This document shows, one piece after another, positions 7,796-15,081 of a DNA stretch of 38,532 nt. The notes beneath the pieces are model-generated. The model saw only the letters and a list, made by a program, of their open reading frames with translations, did not search any database and was not told the DNA's origin. A program made the position numbers and the translations under genes. This DNA comes from Rhodovulum imhoffii (GTDB lineage: Bacteria; Pseudomonadota; Alphaproteobacteria; Rhodobacterales; Rhodobacteraceae): NCBI RefSeq assembly GCF_003046545.1, contig NZ_QAAA01000022.1:1-38532 (forward strand), given 5' to 3'. Each line of letters opens with the position of its first letter. The first letter of the stretch is position 1.

Positions 7796-9352
7796 ATGGC
7801 CGATCATGACAGTATCTACCGGGAGGTTCTGGGCGACGCGGACGCTTCGACGGTCGGTCGCGTGAAAACGGTCGCTGGCTTCATTTACAGCATCTCCACG
7901 GCAACCGATATCACCCGCTCCGGGGGAGACGGGAGAGCCCCCGAGGGCAGCGACGATTTGCGGAACGATCCGTTCGGCGCAGCCGGTCGACAGGACATCG
8001 AAGATCAGGTCGTAAGCGGCAAAGCCTGTGACGGCATGCTCCAGACCACGAGGTCCCGCGCATTTGTTCACGATTTGGGCGGTAATCTCGTCGGCAAGGG
8101 ATGCGAACTCGTTCTCGAGATGGCCGGAGATGGGATTGCCGACCGGCCGGGTGAGATCGTCGGGTATTTCCTGACCGGGGGACCAGGGGAGGAGGATGTC
8201 GCCACCCCCTCTACAATCCCCCATGAAAGGCCTGAATCCGCCGCGCTCTATGACGATATCGCCGCGCCATGCCTTACACGGGAAACGCCCATCCGGGCCG
8301 ATACCGGCTCCCGGAGGGTCGAGACGCTTCGCCCCGGCGTCCGGATCGTGACACTGAACCGTGGGGAACACCCCATTCGCCGGGTCGGGTCAGGCAAGAA
8401 GGCCGGGGCCAATCCGGAGGCCCGCCCCAAACCCCGCCCCACTCACATTTCAGCGGGGGTATCGGGTAACGGGTTGGCAGGCCGTGATCTTCTGGCATCC
8501 CGCCAGCACAGGAAGATGGTGGCCTCCCACATTGCCGCAAGTCTGCCGGGCACGCACGAATGTCCGGTTGCCGCGAGCAAGCTGGCCGGGCGGCCGGGGG
8601 TTTTCGTCGATGAGACCGTCGATGAGGTGAAATATTTCCATCTGATGTTAGACCGACAGGCGATCCGTTTTGCCGAAGATGCCCTGACCGAAAACCTGGG
8701 CCTGGACCAAAAGGCACGCGAGACCATTCCACCCGAGTCGCGCGAGGAGGAGACCCTGCCGCTGTTCCCGGCGATGGCCGATCAGGACATCCCCATGACC
8801 AGAACCCGGCCAATCCCGGGGAGCCCGCAGCAAAAGCGGCTGGTGGCAGAACTGGCAGCGGCCGCACAGCACCCCGCAAGAGCGCGAAACGCCGCCCATG
8901 CGAAGAATAATCCCATGAGTTCGCCTGACGGGAAGCAGGACACTCGTCAGGCCACCCCGCCGTGCCCCGAAAGCAGGCCCCAGCACGGCGGGGACGAATT
9001 TGCCCGCTCCAACCAGGGCACCCCTCCCACAGATGACGGGCCGCACCATCCAACCGGAAATTGCGGTCCCGCATCTGACAGATTTCGCCACCTGCGCAAA
9101 CCCGGGCCATCGCGTCCCGCATACCCATCCGATGAAAGGCATGCCGAAAAGTATACAAACCGCCACATTCTCTTTCTTGCAAATCCAGCTTGTGTTTCGC
9201 CACACCGGCACCGCACCCCTTGTGGCAGAAAACCCGACACTCTAGCACTCAATACGAAAGCTTCGTTTCGGTGTACGGCTTCTGACCTTCGGGTCCAGAG
9301 CGTCCGCAAGGACGTTCCGGGACCGTCCAGTGCAAACACAAAGCAACCATAA
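7796..9352 (+). CDS. Hint_2 (hedgehog/intein-type) protein, divergent, possibly degraded at the C-terminus
   Basis: A 518-codon frame. Residues about 157-325 form a divergent Hint_2 domain. Cys159 starts it (CLTRETPI), followed by RRVETLRPGVRIVTLNRGEHPIRRVG, DLLASRQHR with the conserved His238, VKYFHLMLDRQAIRFAEDA and LPLFP; each aligns in order with the neighbouring intact Hint protein. Differences suggest divergence or decay: the usual Gly four residues after Cys159 is Glu, and SPQH is SRQH. The first 158 residues resemble nothing I know. From about residue 355 (base 8860) the frame is Pro/His/Arg-rich without family resemblance, as if the true stop had been lost or a frameshift had occurred. 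The ATG has an ACGGAG ribosome site 8 bases upstream. Hint domains of this class cleave themselves through a thioester at the Cys; activity here is uncertain. Confidence 0.6.
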   Translation: MADHDSIYREVLGDADASTVGRVKTVAGFIYSISTATDITRSGGDGRAPEGSDDLRNDPFGAAGRQDIEDQVVSGKACDGMLQTTRSRAFVHDLGGNLVGKGCELVLEMAGDGIADRPGEIVGYFLTGGPGEEDVATPSTIPHERPESAALYDDIAAPCLTRETPIRADTGSRRVETLRPGVRIVTLNRGEHPIRRVGSGKKAGANPEARPKPRPTHISAGVSGNGLAGRDLLASRQHRKMVASHIAASLPGTHECPVAASKLAGRPGVFVDETVDEVKYFHLMLDRQAIRFAEDALTENLGLDQKARETIPPESREEETLPLFPAMADQDIPMTRTRPIPGSPQQKRLVAELAAAAQHPARARNAAHAKNNPMSSPDGKQDTRQATPPCPESRPQHGGDEFARSNQGTPPTDDGPHHPTGNCGPASDRFRHLRKPGPSRPAYPSDERHAEKYTNRHILFLANPACVSPHRHRTPCGRKPDTLALNTKASFRCTASDLRVQSVRKDVPGPSSANTKQP

Positions 9353-9451
9353 GGTTAACAAAAAATTTGACCGCACCCAAAAGAGTATTAGTCTGCAACT
9401 ATAGGACCAGGCGCGACATAACGATTCAAGGTTGATACGGAGTAAGCCGGC

Positions 9452-10528
9452 ATGCCGACCTACAATTGGAACATCGACCCATCTCTCACGACCAACGACC
9501 CTCCCGGTGACGGGATCTATATGAATTGGGCCGGGCTTCCCGATGCCTCAAGCACAAGCACCTCTGCGGATACTTACAGGATCACCATTCTCGATACGGC
9601 CCCCACGCTGTATCTCAAGAAAGGCGGGACAAGGACCTTCAACTCATCCGAAACGACATCGGGCTACGGCTCGGCCGACGATGTGGTTGCCCTGGACATC
9701 CAGGCAACCGATTTCGGCGGCACGAAAAAAAACAAAGGCGTGGTCACCTACACCCTGAGATGGGGGAACGCTGACGGCAACGATTCCCTTCGGCTCAAGC
9801 TCAATGACAGCATCACTTACTCCCTGACCATCACCGGCCCGGAAAGCGCCACGCTGCGCCTTTTCGACGCCAGCGGTGACGAACTCCGGTTCAGCCTTAT
9901 CGGTTTTGCCAGTGTGAGTATCGTCTGTTTTACCGAAGGCACGAAAATCCTGACCCCCGAAGGCGAAAAACGGATTGAATCCCTGCAAATCGGCGACCTG
10001 GTGGAAACAGCCGACCACGGCCCCCGGCCCATCCGCTGGATCGGCAAGCGCACCTACTACAAGTCCGACCTTCGCCTGCATCCCGAATACCGCCCCGTAA
10101 AATTCCGCAAGAATACCTTGGGCAATACACGCGCCCTGTCGGTCTCTCCGCAGCATCGCGTGTTTGTCGACGGCCCGCTGGTGGAGGCGCTGACCGGCGA
10201 AAGTCAGGGCGCGCTGGTTCCGGCAAAGCACCTGGTGAACGACAAGTCCGTCATTGTCGACACCAAGGTGGAGGAGGTCAGTTACTATCACATGTTCTTC
10301 GACCAGCATGAGATGGTCTGGGCCAATGGCGCACTGGCGGAATCCCTGTATCCCGGCAAGATGTCGCTGCGGTCTCTGGCTGCGGATTCTCGCCGCGAGA
10401 TCCTGACAATGTTCCCCGAACTGGATCGCACGCCGGGCGAGGTCACCGCCTCCTACGGACCGAAAGCGCGGCGGGTTCTTAAAGCCCGCGAAGCCAGGGA
10501 AATCAGCGTCATCCCTGCTGGCGGCTAG
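9452..10528 (+). CDS. Hint_2 (hedgehog/intein-type) domain protein
   Basis: A 358-aa protein. The first 158 residues are rich in Thr/Ser/Asp and beta-strand-like, without a signal peptide (secretion, if any, would need another route). Residues 159-325 are a typical Hint_2 domain: Cys159 in VCFTEGTKILTP, KRIESLQIGDLVET, GPRPIRWIGKR, SPQHRVF with His235, VSYYHMFFDQHEMV (His280, His286), ALAESLYPG and EILTMFPEL. It ends with the family's usual YGPKARRVLKAREARE tail. There is no intein-type C-terminal His-Asn plus Cys/Ser/Thr, so protein splicing is not expected; thioester formation, hydrolysis or attachment of a nucleophile to the N-terminal fragment is the more likely chemistry. The ribosome site is ACGGAG. 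It ends 105 bases before the sulfotransferase gene on the same strand. Confidence 0.9.
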   Translation: MPTYNWNIDPSLTTNDPPGDGIYMNWAGLPDASSTSTSADTYRITILDTAPTLYLKKGGTRTFNSSETTSGYGSADDVVALDIQATDFGGTKKNKGVVTYTLRWGNADGNDSLRLKLNDSITYSLTITGPESATLRLFDASGDELRFSLIGFASVSIVCFTEGTKILTPEGEKRIESLQIGDLVETADHGPRPIRWIGKRTYYKSDLRLHPEYRPVKFRKNTLGNTRALSVSPQHRVFVDGPLVEALTGESQGALVPAKHLVNDKSVIVDTKVEEVSYYHMFFDQHEMVWANGALAESLYPGKMSLRSLAADSRREILTMFPELDRTPGEVTASYGPKARRVLKAREAREISVIPAGG

Positions 10529-10633
10529 AAACCTTGCCCGGCAGATGCGCCACGACATCCCGCAGGATGGGTCCGGGCATACGCCTTGATTTGAAAGGGT
10601 CATTGGAGAAAGCTTTGCGCATGGGGTATCTGT

Positions 10634-11524
10634 ATGGGTAAGACATTTCATTTCATTACCGGCCTGCCCCGATCGGGGTCGACCTTGCTGTCGGCCATTT
10701 TGCGGCAAAATCCACGAATATCCGCCGAAATGACAAGCCCGGTCGGCTCGCTGACCCAGCACCTTCTGACGCTTTGTTCCAGCAATGTCGAACTGTCGAG
10801 CTTCTTCACCTCGCCAGCCAGAGCCCGCCTGATGCGTGCGGTCTTCAGCGCGTATTACGCCGAAAAAGCGGATGATATGGTGATTTTCGACACCAACCGC
10901 GCCTGGGCCGGCCGAATTGCGGAAGTCCTGCATATCTTCCCCGACGCCCGCTTCATCGCCTGCGTCCGCGACCCGTCCATGATTCTGGATTCGGTCGAAA
11001 GGGTTCTTGAACGCGATCCCATGCGCCTGTCCAGCCTTACCGCCCCCGGTGAGAACATCGCCCAGCGCGCCCGGCGGATGATTTCTCCGGGGGGCTTCAT
11101 CGGGGATCCCCTGGCCAACCTCAAGAAAGCGGTGTTCGGGCCCCATTCCGAACGTGTGATGATCCTCGAATACGATGCGCTTTGCTTCGATCCGGGTACG
11201 GCGATCGACGCGGTTTACCGGTTCGTGAATCTGCCCGCATATGACCATGATTTCGAAAATGTTCGCTACACCGCCGAACGCTTTGACGAACACCTCAACA
11301 CGCCCGGCCTGCACACCGTCCACGGTCCGGTTCGCTGGCAAGAACGCGAACCGATGCTCCCGTCCGAGATCGTCGAAGACCTCTCGGCACAGCAGTTCTG
11401 GAACGCCCCCATGCGCAGCCGCTGCGCACGGGTGCTTTTGGGGGCGAAGGAACAAGGAAACACAAAGCACGATACGGATCACGAGGTTCCGACGGACGAA
11501 ACCAGGAAGATCGCCCATGCCTGA
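10634..11524 (+). CDS. PAPS-type sulfotransferase
   Basis: A 296-aa sulfotransferase-family protein (Sulfotransfer_3-like). The 5'-phosphosulfate loop is GLPRSGSTLL at residues 10-19. The 3'-phosphate site is RDPSMILDS, with Arg112 and Ser120 in the RxxxxxxxS spacing. By family it moves a sulfuryl group from PAPS to an alcohol, sugar hydroxyl or tyrosine; the acceptor here is unknown. It starts the tight four-gene unit: its last 8 bases (11517-11524) overlap the start of the ligase gene. The ATG at 10634 was chosen because an in-frame-looking ATG just upstream (10621) terminates at once. The Arg/Thr/His-rich C-terminal 30 residues look non-conserved. Confidence 0.9.
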   Translation: MGKTFHFITGLPRSGSTLLSAILRQNPRISAEMTSPVGSLTQHLLTLCSSNVELSSFFTSPARARLMRAVFSAYYAEKADDMVIFDTNRAWAGRIAEVLHIFPDARFIACVRDPSMILDSVERVLERDPMRLSSLTAPGENIAQRARRMISPGGFIGDPLANLKKAVFGPHSERVMILEYDALCFDPGTAIDAVYRFVNLPAYDHDFENVRYTAERFDEHLNTPGLHTVHGPVRWQEREPMLPSEIVEDLSAQQFWNAPMRSRCARVLLGAKEQGNTKHDTDHEVPTDETRKIAHA

Positions 11525-12953
11525 AACGTTATCATCCCCGCTGGCCGAATTCTGGCACTACTGTGCCCCGTCCGAGCTTGTCGACCTCCAGTCGGGGGAG
11601 CGGATCGCCGCAGAGGCATTCGAGATTGCCGTATCGAGACTTGCCGGAAAACTTCCGCCACCTCCCGGCCGCATCCTCATCCGCGCCCGGTCGCCCATTC
11701 GGATTCTGACTGCAATCTTCGCTGTCTGGCGCAGTGGAAATACCGCCGTCATCGCCGATTACAGCTACCCGGAGGCGACGGTTGCAAGGTTTTGCGACCG
11801 GCTCTGCGTCGCCGCCATCATCACTGACAACGCCATTCAGCAATACGCGGCCCCCCCTGACAGGAACCTGATGGGCTGCGAAACGCCCCCCGCTCTGCTG
11901 TTGGCCACATCCGGAACGTCCGGAGCACCGAAATGGGTCGCATTGACCCATACCGGTCTTTCCGCACGGATCGAGGCAAATATTGCCTTCATCGGGCACG
12001 CGGCCCTGGACACGGTTTTCGTTCCTCTGCCGCTGTCCTTCGGACACGGCCTGATCGGCAACGCACTGACGGCAATCGCGGCCGGGGGCCGGCTTGTCTT
12101 CGACCCCTGCGCCGCCCGGATGCCCATGCGGCTTGGAGAAACGCTGGAGGCACAATCCATCAGTTTCATGAGTTCGGTTCCCAGCCTTTGGGAAACGGCG
12201 ACACGGTTGAGCCCCTCGCCCAGGCTGTCCACGCCCTTGCGGGTTCATGTGGGCTCTGCCCCGCTGACCACGAGCCTGGTCACCCGCATCCGGAAATGGG
12301 CTGGCCCGACGGTGTCGCTTTACAACTGCTATGGCATCACGGAATGTTCGAACTGGATCGCGGCAGCGGCTGTAGATCAGAATTACCAACCGGGCGATGT
12401 GGGATACCCTTTTGGTGCCCAACTGGCAATCCGCGCCGACAACGGCGCCATCATGAACAGCGGAGAGGGTGAGATCCTCGTCTCAGGGCCATCGGTAATG
12501 GCCGGCTACGTGGATGCCCCTTCGGAAAGCGGCATGGCCCTCGACCGCGGCTGGTTCCACACCGGCGACAGGGGCAGCCTGGACGGCGACGGGCGGCTGC
12601 GCCTCGGCCCCCGGATCAAGGACCTGATCAATGTCGGCGGGATCAAGGTGGATCCTTCGGAAATCGAAAGTGCGCTGGCCAGCTGCCCGGAAGTGGCCAC
12701 TGCGGTCGCCTTCGCGGTCGCGGACGAAATCACCGGGGAGGCGGTCGCGGTTTGCGTCGTCCCCGAGCACGGCTGCCGCCCACCGATCGCCGATCTGCGG
12801 GCGCACCTGCAAAAATACACCAGGCGGCCTGCCTGGCCGATCCGAATCGAGATTGCCAACTCCATACCCCTGACCGCCCGCGGCAAGATCAGCCGGACGC
12901 TGCTGCGTGAGCGGGCGCTTGAACGTGAAAAGGAAAGGGACAGCCATGACTGA
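11517..12953 (+). CDS. AMP-forming acyl/aminoacyl ligase (ANL superfamily)
   Basis: A 478-aa adenylating enzyme, shorter than typical acyl-CoA synthetases (about 520-560) in its N-terminal part. Core motifs are intact: ATSGTSGAPKW (A3, residues 130-140), YGITE (A5, 272-276), GWFHTGD (A7, 345-351), RIKDLINVGGIKVDPSEIE (A8, 366-384) and TARGKISR with the A10 Lys at 457. It should activate a carboxylic acid as acyl-AMP and load it onto CoA or, given the carrier-protein gene two genes downstream, onto that carrier. The carboxylic acid cannot be read from the motifs; DltA-like, aryl-acid and fatty-acid ligases are all possible. The ATG at 11517 overlaps the sulfotransferase end by 8 bases; the frame stays open upstream but that part is shadow. 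The stop overlaps the GNAT start by 8 bases. Confidence 0.92.
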   Translation: MPETLSSPLAEFWHYCAPSELVDLQSGERIAAEAFEIAVSRLAGKLPPPPGRILIRARSPIRILTAIFAVWRSGNTAVIADYSYPEATVARFCDRLCVAAIITDNAIQQYAAPPDRNLMGCETPPALLLATSGTSGAPKWVALTHTGLSARIEANIAFIGHAALDTVFVPLPLSFGHGLIGNALTAIAAGGRLVFDPCAARMPMRLGETLEAQSISFMSSVPSLWETATRLSPSPRLSTPLRVHVGSAPLTTSLVTRIRKWAGPTVSLYNCYGITECSNWIAAAAVDQNYQPGDVGYPFGAQLAIRADNGAIMNSGEGEILVSGPSVMAGYVDAPSESGMALDRGWFHTGDRGSLDGDGRLRLGPRIKDLINVGGIKVDPSEIESALASCPEVATAVAFAVADEITGEAVAVCVVPEHGCRPPIADLRAHLQKYTRRPAWPIRIEIANSIPLTARGKISRTLLRERALEREKERDSHD

Positions 12954-13587
12954 CGATGCCGTGGACAAGTCCCCTTTGCCGGGGGGCGGTCCCGCCGCAC
13001 CGGCGCTTCACCGGCCCAAGCGCATCGAGATCGAAACCGAGCGGTTCCTCATCCGTGGCGTCCGCACGACCGACATCGACCAGACATGGGTGGACTGGGC
13101 AGCCGATCGCGAGGCAATGCTGATGTATAATCAGAAGATCGACCCGGAAATTGCACACGCCCATTTCGTGCGCATGGCGCTGGACGTCAATGGCGTACGG
13201 ACATTCATGCCGGGAATCTTCGACAAGTCCGGGACACCGATTGGGTATTTCCTGATCTCCAGGCGTCCGGGTGCAGGTGTTGCAAGCTTTGAATATTTTC
13301 TTGGGGATCGGGCCTGGTGGGGCAAGAACGTGATCCTTGAAACGCGCGCCGCACTGCTGGATTATTTTTTCGAGACGCATGACCTCGTGAAGGCAATGGG
13401 CTATCCGTTTGCAAGAAATTTCGCGTCGGTCTTCAATTACAAGGCCCAGGGGTGGATACAGGAGGGCACCCTGATGTCCCATACGGTTTCCGTCGCGGAC
13501 CCCGATACCCGCCTCGACATGCTTGTATTTCGTCTCTTCAAAGAGGAATGGGATGAGATCCGCAACACCCGGACCACCGCATCATGA
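12946..13587 (+). CDS. GNAT-family acyltransferase
   Basis: A 213-aa protein of the RimJ/RimL-like GNAT group (Acetyltransf_3). TERFLIRGVRTTDIDQTWVDW (residues 31-51) is the standard first strand and helix. FEYFLGDRAWWGKN (115-128) is the acyl-CoA binding motif A region. ARNFASVFNYKAQGW (156-170) is the usual final helix-strand, in the place of the common N..S...EK.GF. The second Gly of the usual GxG pyrophosphate loop is Asn128, so CoA binding may be altered. The start at 12946 overlaps the ligase stop (ATGACTGA). The stop overlaps the carrier-protein start (ATGA). It presumably transfers an acyl group, possibly the one activated by the upstream ligase, to an amine. The substrate is unknown. 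Confidence 0.88.
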   Translation: MTDDAVDKSPLPGGGPAAPALHRPKRIEIETERFLIRGVRTTDIDQTWVDWAADREAMLMYNQKIDPEIAHAHFVRMALDVNGVRTFMPGIFDKSGTPIGYFLISRRPGAGVASFEYFLGDRAWWGKNVILETRAALLDYFFETHDLVKAMGYPFARNFASVFNYKAQGWIQEGTLMSHTVSVADPDTRLDMLVFRLFKEEWDEIRNTRTTAS

Positions 13588-13805
13588 AGGCCCGGTATCG
13601 CAAGCTGATCGCCGAGGCGCTGGGCGTCGCCCCGCAAGGACTCCCGGATGCGGTCCGTATCGGAGAGACGGAAGGCTGGGACAGCATTGGCCATATCCGG
13701 CTCATCCTCATGATCGAGAAACAGCTGCGCCGGCAGTTGAGCGCGGAGGAAATATCCTCCGTCGTGGATTTCGACACAATTTGCACTCTTTTGGATTCGG
13801 CCTGA
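13584..13805 (+). CDS. Stand-alone acyl/peptidyl carrier protein
   Basis: A 73-aa carrier protein. The GWDSIGH motif places the phosphopantetheine-accepting Ser at residue 34. The four-helix pattern is visible: LIAEALGV at the start, IRLILMIEKQLRRQLSAEE in the middle, and VVDFDTICTLLDSA at the end. Size and motif are like DltC or the small ACPs found in sugar- and side-chain-modifying clusters rather than the fatty-acid ACP. Its ATG overlaps the GNAT stop by 4 bases. It is the last gene of the unit, and no phosphopantetheinyl transferase gene lies in this window. Confidence 0.92.
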   Translation: MKARYRKLIAEALGVAPQGLPDAVRIGETEGWDSIGHIRLILMIEKQLRRQLSAEEISSVVDFDTICTLLDSA

Positions 13806-13968
13806 CCCTGTCCGCAGACCCCGGAACACCGTGAACTCCCGCTTGCGAAGGGGGTTCTGGGAGAGTTGCCGAACCCGCGCCTTCACGCTGCCTTTCGCTG
13901 GGGAATTTCCCCCGTGTCAGTGCCTTTCCGGGCGACCGCCAGGCATGCGCGACCAGAACCGCGACACG

Positions 13969-13993
13969 AAAAGCCGGGCGCCGGGACGCCCGG
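13969..13993 (-). terminator. ilvE: Intrinsic terminator after ilvE
   Basis: On the minus strand a 7-bp G/C stem (13987-13993 pairing with 13974-13980, 6-nt loop) is followed after one base by TTTT. It lies 45-70 bases beyond the ilvE stop. The surrounding G/C-rich DNA can form other stems, for example a GGGGGCG/CGCCCC pairing closer to ilvE. Confidence 0.55.
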
Positions 13994-14037
13994 ACCCGGG
14001 GCGCGGCGCCCCCGGTTCCGGGAGGCGCGCCCCGACC

Positions 14038-14904
14038 TCAGGCGCGCACCAGCTTCTCATAGGTTTGGGCGATGTCACGGGTCAGCGCACCGACCTCGAA
14101 GCTGTACGCCCCGATCTGGCCGACCGGGGTAACCTCGGCTGCGGTGCCGGTCAGCCAGCACTGCTCAAAAGCTTCAAGCTCACCGGGTTCGATATGACGC
14201 TCATGGACGGCAATGCCCTTTTCCTTGAGCAGCCCGATCACCGTCTGCCGGGTGATCCCGTTCAGGAAACAATCCGCCAGCGGGGTGTGGACCTCTCCAT
14301 CCCTGACGAAAAAGATGTTGGCGCCGGTCGCTTCGGCCACATAGCCGCGATAATCGAACATCATCGCGTCAGAACAACCCTTGGCTTCCGCAGCATGCTT
14401 GGACATGGTGCAGATCATGTAAAGGCCCGCGGCCTTCGCCTGGCTGGGGGCCGTGGCCGGGTCGGGACGTTTCCAACGGGAGATGTCCAGTTTCGCGCCC
14501 TTCATCTTGGCCTCGCCGTAATAGGCGCCCCACTCCCACGCCGCGACCGCCAGGCGCACCGGGTTGCGGGCGCTGGCCACGCCCATGTCTTCCCCCGAAC
14601 CGCGCCACGCCACCGCCCGAACATAGGCATCTTTCAGGCCGCTGGCGTCCAGGATCCGGGCCTTGGCGTCTTCGATCTGCTGGACGGTCCAGGGGATTTC
14701 GAAGTCGATCATGCTGGCAGATCGCCTGAGACGCTCGGAATGCTCGAGCGACTTGAAGATCTTTCCATTATAGGCCCGCTCCCCCTCGAATACGGAGGAG
14801 GCATAGTGCAACGCGTGTGTCAGAAGGTGCACCCTGGCATCCCGCCAGGGGACAAGTGCGCCATCCATCCAGATCACGCCGTCACGGTTATCATAGCCTG
14901 ACAT
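14038..14904 (-). CDS. ilvE: Branched-chain amino acid aminotransferase
   Basis: IlvE makes leucine, isoleucine and valine from their 2-oxo acids with glutamate as amino donor, using PLP. The 288-aa product is a complete fold-type IV enzyme. It has THALHYASSVFEGERAY (residues 29-45), AVAWRGSGEDMG (98-108), the PLP Lys expected at 157 in QAKAAGLYM, YVAEATGANIFF (about 187-198), and FLNGITRQTVIGLL in the C-terminal half. The ribosome site is GGAAAGGAAA before the ATG. It is divergent from petP with 177 bp between, a pairing usual in Rhodobacterales. D-amino-acid aminotransferases and aminodeoxychorismate lyases share the fold, but the length and motifs fit IlvE best. Confidence 0.95.
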   Translation of the reverse strand: MSGYDNRDGVIWMDGALVPWRDARVHLLTHALHYASSVFEGERAYNGKIFKSLEHSERLRRSASMIDFEIPWTVQQIEDAKARILDASGLKDAYVRAVAWRGSGEDMGVASARNPVRLAVAAWEWGAYYGEAKMKGAKLDISRWKRPDPATAPSQAKAAGLYMICTMSKHAAEAKGCSDAMMFDYRGYVAEATGANIFFVRDGEVHTPLADCFLNGITRQTVIGLLKEKGIAVHERHIEPGELEAFEQCWLTGTAAEVTPVGQIGAYSFEVGALTRDIAQTYEKLVRA

Positions 14905-15015
14905 TTTCCTTTCCTTTCGGCTGCTGTCCGGTTCGGAAATTTCAAAAATTGCGAAAATTTAGCCCGATCCGGACATAAAATTTCCTGAAATCCCCTGACC
15001 GCTAACAATTGATTC

Positions 15016-15044
15016 TTGGAAAGTCAACAACGCTGACTTAAACT
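15016..15044 (+). promoter_or_regulatory. petP: Candidate petP promoter
   Basis: TTGGAA (15016-15021), a 17-bp spacer and TAAACT (15039-15044) form a sigma-70-like promoter 38 bases upstream of the petP ATG. Each hexamer matches 4 of 6 consensus bases. The spacer holds the inverted repeat listed next. Inferred from sequence only. Confidence 0.4.
15021..15039. promoter_or_regulatory. Inverted repeat in the petP promoter, candidate MarR-type operator
   Basis: AAGTCA (15021-15026) and TGACTT (15034-15039) are perfect 6-bp arms around a 7-bp centre, a 19-bp site typical in size for MarR-family dimers. It fills the space between the candidate -35 and -10 of petP and lies in the shared ilvE/petP intergenic region, so PetP may repress itself and possibly ilvE. 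Confidence 0.45.
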
Positions 15045-15081
15045 CGCTGAACTTTACCATTGATCCATTCAGGGGGCCACG

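Noticed and set aside
7724-8371. 215-codon minus-strand frame over the start of the first Hint gene
   Set aside because: The plus strand carries the Hint_2 blocks and a ribosome site; the minus frame has no recognisable domain and is a high-GC shadow.
8274-9248. 324-codon minus-strand frame over the Hint gene C-terminus
   Set aside because: Cys/Arg/Gly/Trp-rich sequence typical of antisense frames; no domain, no ribosome site.
9452-10528. Full protein-splicing intein
   Set aside because: There is no C-terminal His-Asn followed by Cys/Ser/Thr and no conserved C-extein; only the Hint_2 cleavage half is present.
9644-11518. 624-codon minus-strand frame opposite the second Hint gene and the sulfotransferase
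   Set aside because: It is antisense to two proteins with clear motifs; long open antisense frames are expected in such high-GC DNA.
13806-14037. A further gene after the carrier protein
   Set aside because: The frames there are Pro/Arg-rich shadows; the G/C-rich hairpins and the position fit the 3' ends of the cassette and of ilvE.
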